Below are positions 56,223 through 59,837 of a stretch of DNA of 59,837 nucleotides, piece by piece. The notes under the pieces are model-generated. The model was not told the DNA's origin. It did not search any database and saw only the letters and a list, made by a program, of their open reading frames with translations. Made by a program: the position numbers and the translations under genes. Origin of the DNA: Bacteroidales bacterium. Lineage in GTDB: Bacteria; Bacteroidota; Bacteroidia; Bacteroidales; UBA932. The DNA lies in NCBI GenBank assembly GCA_017472115.1, contig JAFUQW010000033.1:1-59837 (forward strand), in the 5' to 3' direction. Each line of letters opens with the position of its first letter. The stretch's first letter is position 1.

Positions 56223-56927
56223 TCATTTCCCCGGGGTTATGCTGGTGCCTACCCCTATGATGAATTCACCGACAGTAAAATTTGCCTGCAATCCGAAGGA
56301 AAACACTTCCGGGGTTGCAGGCATTCTTACTGCTGTTCCGCTCCGAGCCCCGGGATAAAGAACCGGATAATATACTCTCAGAGCATGATAATACTGATCC
56401 CATATTACTATGGACACATTTTCCGAGGGATTATATATGAATCCGCTTCTCTCCCCTATTCCCCAATTGTTTCCGCTGATGCCGAGCTGGGCGCCGTAGA
56501 GTATTCCGGACATCATGTAGAAGTTGCGTGCAAGCCTTAGCGTATTTCCGAGCATCATCTGCTGTGAGATATATAGCTGAGGGATATTGAATCCGTTGAA
56601 CCCCTCCAGAGTCGAGAAGAAGCGGTCAGGATGCTGTATGGAATATAATCCGAAACCGACGCTTCCGCTGAAGCCGAATTCAGGAAGTATATGTACAACA
56701 GGTCTGGCCATCGGCGCATATGTCCAAGGCCCATAGCCGAAAAGACGGTCTTTCGGAACAAAAAGGTCTTCCGGGAGGAGAAACGGAATCATACGTGGCA
56801 GCGAATCATCTGCTGACACAGCAGTACTCACATCTTTATGGCCTTCAATCCCGCCATCCCTTATCTGAGCCATGGTTACAGATGTCCCTGCGACAAACAA
56901 AGCAATCATTATGATATATCTGTACAT
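56223..56927 (-). CDS. Exported protein of unknown function, possible outer membrane barrel
   Basis: A signal peptide (MYRYIIMIALFVAGTSVTMA) is followed by 214 residues of alternating aromatic and glycine-rich strands (EFGFSGSVGFGLYSIQ, FYMMSGILYGAQLGISGN). It ends in VGEFIIGVGTSITPGK, a pattern seen in small beta-barrel proteins. I recognise no named family. The final residue is not aromatic, which is unusual for an outer membrane barrel. It is transcribed toward the peptidase gene and has no co-directional partner. Confidence 0.7.
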   Translation of the reverse strand: MYRYIIMIALFVAGTSVTMAQIRDGGIEGHKDVSTAVSADDSLPRMIPFLLPEDLFVPKDRLFGYGPWTYAPMARPVVHILPEFGFSGSVGFGLYSIQHPDRFFSTLEGFNGFNIPQLYISQQMMLGNTLRLARNFYMMSGILYGAQLGISGNNWGIGERSGFIYNPSENVSIVIWDQYYHALRVYYPVLYPGARSGTAVRMPATPEVFSFGLQANFTVGEFIIGVGTSITPGK

Positions 56928-57020
56928 AATCGTGTTTTCTTGAGCTCTGGGGCAACATTTATGCCCGTCAGGAAGCTGTCTGATTTTTCATCATTTGAGA
57001 TATATTAAACAGTTTCTTCT

Positions 57021-57028
57021 TATATTTG
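57021..57028 (+). promoter_or_regulatory. -7 promoter box upstream of the oxidoreductase
   Basis: TATATTTG; a TTTG lies at 56994-56997, 23 bp upstream. The leader to the start codon at 57151 is then over 120 bases long and contains the repeat at 57048-57129. Confidence 0.4.
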
Positions 57029-57047
57029 TATGACTAAACTTTTGCAA

Positions 57048-57129
57048 GAGCGAAAGTACCTTACTTAGAGACCAAAGGGGATTTAGGGGATATGTAACGT
57101 ATATATGGAAGGTGCGGCGGAAAAAAGTT
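57048..57129. repeat. Degenerate intergenic element related to the sdaA leader repeats
   Basis: Four blocks occur in the same order as in the units at 58264-58405: GAGCGAA (57048), GATTTAGG (57080), GTAACGTA (57094) and AAAAAAGTT (57121). Sequence between the blocks differs. Both elements stand just upstream of a start codon on the plus strand. Confidence 0.55.
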
Positions 57130-57150
57130 TGTATGATATAATGAAAAGCT

Positions 57151-58152
57151 ATGGAAGAGTTCAGAATAGGCATACTCGGTGCCGGACACATTGCAGAAAA
57201 GATGGCGCATACGGTCGCTGCCATGGATGGCGTCAGGATATACGCCGTCGCTTCAAGAAGCCTTGAAAAGGCATCTGAATTTGCAGGACGGTTCGGAATA
57301 GGCAAGGCATACGGAAGCTACGAGGAAATGGTCGCTGACCCTCTTGTGGAGATGGTCTATGTGGCGACCCCGCATTCATATCATTATCCGCACGTCAGGC
57401 TGTGTCTGGAACATGGCAGACATGTCCTCTGCGAGAAGTCTTTCATGCTGAATGCACACGAAGCGGAAGAAGTGATCGGCATTGCACGCGAAAAGAGACT
57501 GTTCCTGGCCGAAGCCATATGGACACGTTACCAGCCCGCACGACATCTGCTCAATGAGATTGTGGAAAGCGGCGAGATCGGACGTCCTCAGTTTCTGACT
57601 GCTCATCTCGGATACCCGCTAACCCATAAGGAAAGGGTTTGGAAAGCGGAACTCGGAGGTGGTGCACTGCTCGACATCGGAGTTTATTGCCTGAATTTTG
57701 CCATCATGAACTTCGGCCATGACATCGTTGACATCACGACCTCATGCGTAAAGAATGAAGAAGGAGTTGATGCATCCGAAACGATAGTCCTGAAATATTC
57801 TGACGGCAGGATGGCTACCCTGACCACAACCATCTATGGAGCCAACTACAGGCAGGGACTGATACTTTGTGACAACGGAAGCGTTCTGACACATAACATC
57901 AACAATCCTCTCGGATTCGAGATCTATTCGAAGGATCAGAAGCTGATAAGGACTGTCGAGGCTCCGAGACAGAACAGCGGATTCGAGTATGAAGTGCAGG
58001 AATGCATAGACTCTATCAGAGCCGGTCTGATCGAACCGCCTTCGATGCCACATGATGAAATCCTCTTCATGATGAGGCTGATGGACAAGCTGCGCGAACA
58101 GTGGGGTGTCCGCTTCCCGGGAGAGCGATCAAATAAAAGTTATAAGTTGTAA
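57151..58152 (+). CDS. Gfo/Idh/MocA-family oxidoreductase
   Basis: It is an NAD(P)-dependent dehydrogenase, probably of a sugar or cyclitol. The Rossmann loop GILGAGHIAEKMAHT starts at residue 8, followed by YVATPHSYHYPHVRLCLEHG and CEKSFMLNAHEAEEV, in which the family lysine is kept but the usual proline is serine. The C-terminal domain (GGGALLDIGVYCLNFAIMNF) is typical. The length of 333 residues is normal. Its last few codons (NKSYKL) are formed by the first copy of the downstream repeat, which supplies the stop codon. The substrate is unknown. Confidence 0.9.
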   Translation: MEEFRIGILGAGHIAEKMAHTVAAMDGVRIYAVASRSLEKASEFAGRFGIGKAYGSYEEMVADPLVEMVYVATPHSYHYPHVRLCLEHGRHVLCEKSFMLNAHEAEEVIGIAREKRLFLAEAIWTRYQPARHLLNEIVESGEIGRPQFLTAHLGYPLTHKERVWKAELGGGALLDIGVYCLNFAIMNFGHDIVDITTSCVKNEEGVDASETIVLKYSDGRMATLTTTIYGANYRQGLILCDNGSVLTHNINNPLGFEIYSKDQKLIRTVEAPRQNSGFEYEVQECIDSIRAGLIEPPSMPHDEILFMMRLMDKLREQWGVRFPGERSNKSYKL

Positions 58153-58454
58153 ATAAGTAGAAATAAGATATAAGGTAGAAAATTTAGAGCGAAGCGATGG
58201 TAAGTCCTCCTCCCGAGGAGGAGGGTAACGTAGACATATTTTCATATTATGTACTACGTTGAAAAAAGTTATAAGTTGTAAATAAGTAGAAATACGATAT
58301 AAGGTAGAAAATTTAGAGCGAAGCGATGGTAAGTCCTCCTCCCGAGGAGGAGGATTTAGGAGGTGGGTAACGTAGTCATATTTTCATATTAAGTACTACG
58401 TTGAAAAAAGTTATAAGTTGTAAATAAGTAGAAATAAGAGATAAGGTAGAAAAT
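58135..58454 (+). repeat. Tandem leader repeats in front of sdaA (2 full copies and 1 partial)
   Basis: The unit starts AAAAGTTATAAGTTGTAAAT at 58135, 58264 and 58406. Copy 1 spans 129 bp and copy 2 spans 142 bp; the 13-bp difference is ATTTAGGAGGTGG, missing from copy 1. Each full copy holds a hairpin-forming TCCTCCTCCCGAGGAGGAGG and GTAACGTAG with an AT-rich end. The third copy runs only as far as GGTAGAAAAT and then meets the sdaA start codon. This fills the only gap longer than 300 bases in the window; I see no gene in it. Confidence 0.9.
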
Positions 58455-59726
58455 ATGAAAAGCGTAAAAGAAATATATAAGATCGGGAAAGGCCCGTCAA
58501 GCAGCCACACGATGGGCCCTTTCAAGGCAGTCAGGAACTATCTTGAGAATCACCCTGACGCCGACCACCTTCATGTGACACTATACGGATCTCTTGCCGC
58601 TACCGGCAAAGGTCACCTTACGGACATTGCCATACAGGAGGCATTCTCCACATGGCGCCCTACAGACAAGGAAACCCTTGAATGCAAGGAGCGCAGAGCC
58701 GGAGACGTAACCATAGAATGGAGACCTAAGGATTTCCTTCAGGTCCATCCTAATGGAATGAAGATAGCCTCGGTAAATTTCGACGGTGATCTTTACGATA
58801 AATGGACATACTACAGTATCGGAGGCGGGGACATCATCTGCATGGAAAACCCTATAGAAGGTGAAGCGGCAGATGAAGTATATGACATGACAACGCTCAC
58901 AGACATAATGAACTGGTGCAACAATACCGGAAAATCGTTCTGGGAGTATGTTGACATGACCGAGAAGAATGACGGGATTTGGGAGCATCTGGAGCTTGTC
59001 TGGAACGTGATGAAAGATGCTGTCAAGCGGGGAATTGAGCAGGACGGAGCACTTCCCGGCCCCCTCAACTTAAGAAGAAAGGCCCTGAGCTACCATGTAA
59101 GAGCCTTCGGTCAGGGTGACACATTCAAGACAAGAGGCCTTGTCTTCGCATATGCGCTTGCCGTGAGTGAAGAGAATGCATCAGGAGGAACCATAGTCAC
59201 CGCACCGACCTGCGGCTCATGCGGAGTCATGCCGAGCATCCTCTACTTCATGCAGGAGAGATACAAGTTCAGCGATGAAAGGATTCTGAAAGCTCTCGCG
59301 ACTGCCGGACTCATAGGCTGCGTCGTAAAACATAATGCATCCGTATCGGGAGCCGAAGTCGGCTGTCAGGGAGAAGTAGGAGTGGCATGCGCCATGGCGG
59401 CGGCAGCCGTGGCTCAGCTCATGGGAGGAAGTCCATCGCAGATCGAATATGCGGCCGAGATGGGTCTCGAGCACCATCTCGGACTGACATGCGACCCTAT
59501 CGGAGGTCTTGTGCAGATTCCTTGCATCGAACGTAACGCCTATGCGGCAGCACGTGCCCTTGATGCCGGAATCTATGCCCTCTACACAGACGGACTCCAT
59601 CGTGTATCCTTCGACCACGTCGTTGAAGTGATGAAGGAGACAGGTGACAATCTCCCTACCCTCTACAAGGAAACCAGCGAAGGCGGCCTGGCACGTGTCG
59701 CTGTACGCGGAGCTTTTGATGTATAA
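58455..59726 (+). CDS. sdaA: L-serine ammonia-lyase (single-chain, iron-sulfur)
   Basis: It deaminates serine to pyruvate and ammonia with a 4Fe-4S cluster. The N-terminal domain begins MKSVKEIYKIGKGPSSSHTM, with the SSSHTMGP signature at 15-22. The C-terminal domain has TAPTCGSCGVMPS, SGAEVGCQGEVG and GLVQIPCIERN, supplying the cluster cysteines. The length of 423 residues is slightly below that of E. coli SdaA (454). No clear promoter box is visible; transcription may start inside the AT-rich repeats. A strong terminator follows. Confidence 0.95.
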   Translation: MKSVKEIYKIGKGPSSSHTMGPFKAVRNYLENHPDADHLHVTLYGSLAATGKGHLTDIAIQEAFSTWRPTDKETLECKERRAGDVTIEWRPKDFLQVHPNGMKIASVNFDGDLYDKWTYYSIGGGDIICMENPIEGEAADEVYDMTTLTDIMNWCNNTGKSFWEYVDMTEKNDGIWEHLELVWNVMKDAVKRGIEQDGALPGPLNLRRKALSYHVRAFGQGDTFKTRGLVFAYALAVSEENASGGTIVTAPTCGSCGVMPSILYFMQERYKFSDERILKALATAGLIGCVVKHNASVSGAEVGCQGEVGVACAMAAAAVAQLMGGSPSQIEYAAEMGLEHHLGLTCDPIGGLVQIPCIERNAYAAARALDAGIYALYTDGLHRVSFDHVVEVMKETGDNLPTLYKETSEGGLARVAVRGAFDV

Positions 59727-59787
59727 TCAGAAAATCATTCCTATTTTGTTTGATTTTGTTACAAAATTCAACAAATTTTCATAACGC

Positions 59788-59825
59788 AAACGGCCACCTG
59801 CGATCGCAGGTGGCCGTTTTTAGTG
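59788..59825 (+). terminator. Terminator of sdaA
   Basis: A perfect inverted repeat, AAACGGCCACCTGCGA (59788-59803) with its complement at 59804-59819, followed by a T-run. Confidence 0.92.
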
Positions 59826-59837
59826 ATTATCTGCGTA

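Noticed and set aside
58135..58454. Possible CRISPR array
   Set aside because: The units are 129-142 bp and almost identical throughout, with no short repeat/spacer pattern and no cas gene.

Overview
The window reads as chromosome of a member of the order Bacteroidales, probably an uncultured gut or rumen lineage; I cannot fix the genus. The signs are SusC/SusD pairs, a one-protein hybrid two-component regulator, DUF4301, DUF721 beside recF, a bacterial V-type ATPase with DUF2764, a fimbrillin-like lipoprotein, and repeated upstream matches to the Bacteroidota promoter (TTTG, about 19 bp, then TAnnTTTG). I see no tRNA, rRNA, CRISPR array, transposase or phage gene.

Layout. 1-2199 (minus): lplA-gcvT-gcvH of the glycine cleavage system; gcvH is cut by the left edge. 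2395-2880: an unrecognised plus-strand gene. 2877-24248 (minus): a large fructan polysaccharide utilisation locus (PUL). A SusC porin, a SusD protein, two tandem beta-helix lipoproteins, three GH32-type proteins, a sugar:proton symporter and a fructokinase lie head to tail as one probable nine-gene operon. A fourth GH32 gene sits upstream on its own promoter, and then the sensor-regulator, whose periplasmic sugar-binding domain is fused to kinase, receiver and AraC domains. Its likely operator, a 40-bp element, occurs exactly twice, with identical geometry, before susC and before the lone GH32 gene. Surface enzymes would cut fructan, SusC/D import the oligomers, periplasmic GH32 release fructose, and the permease and kinase take it into the cell.

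24398-28475 (minus): recF-DUF721-pdxB-DUF4301. 28524-30901 (minus): a fimbrillin-like/DUF4874-DUF4832 lipoprotein preceded by a 39-residue peptide gene. 31147-32549 (plus): a membrane TPR protein and a YebC-family regulator. 32751-36318 (plus): a four-subunit sodium-pumping methylmalonyl-CoA decarboxylase. 36480-41279 (plus): metH and metF. 41381-48720 (plus): a V-type ATPase operon (E, DUF2764, A, B, D, I, K) whose proteolipid carries a sodium-binding signature, so the decarboxylase and ATPase may share one sodium circuit. 48846-59726: gpsA, ndk, arginine deiminase, GH29 fucosidase, an S9-type peptidase, an oxidoreductase, sdaA and three genes I do not recognise.

The most interesting signals are: the tandem beta-helix/DUF4960-like proteins in a fructan locus, possibly related to GH91 inulin fructotransferases; the paired operators; a GH32 paralogue with a changed nucleophile motif; a short dispersed repeat that has entered gcvT and metH in frame; and a repeat array that duplicates the leader of sdaA.
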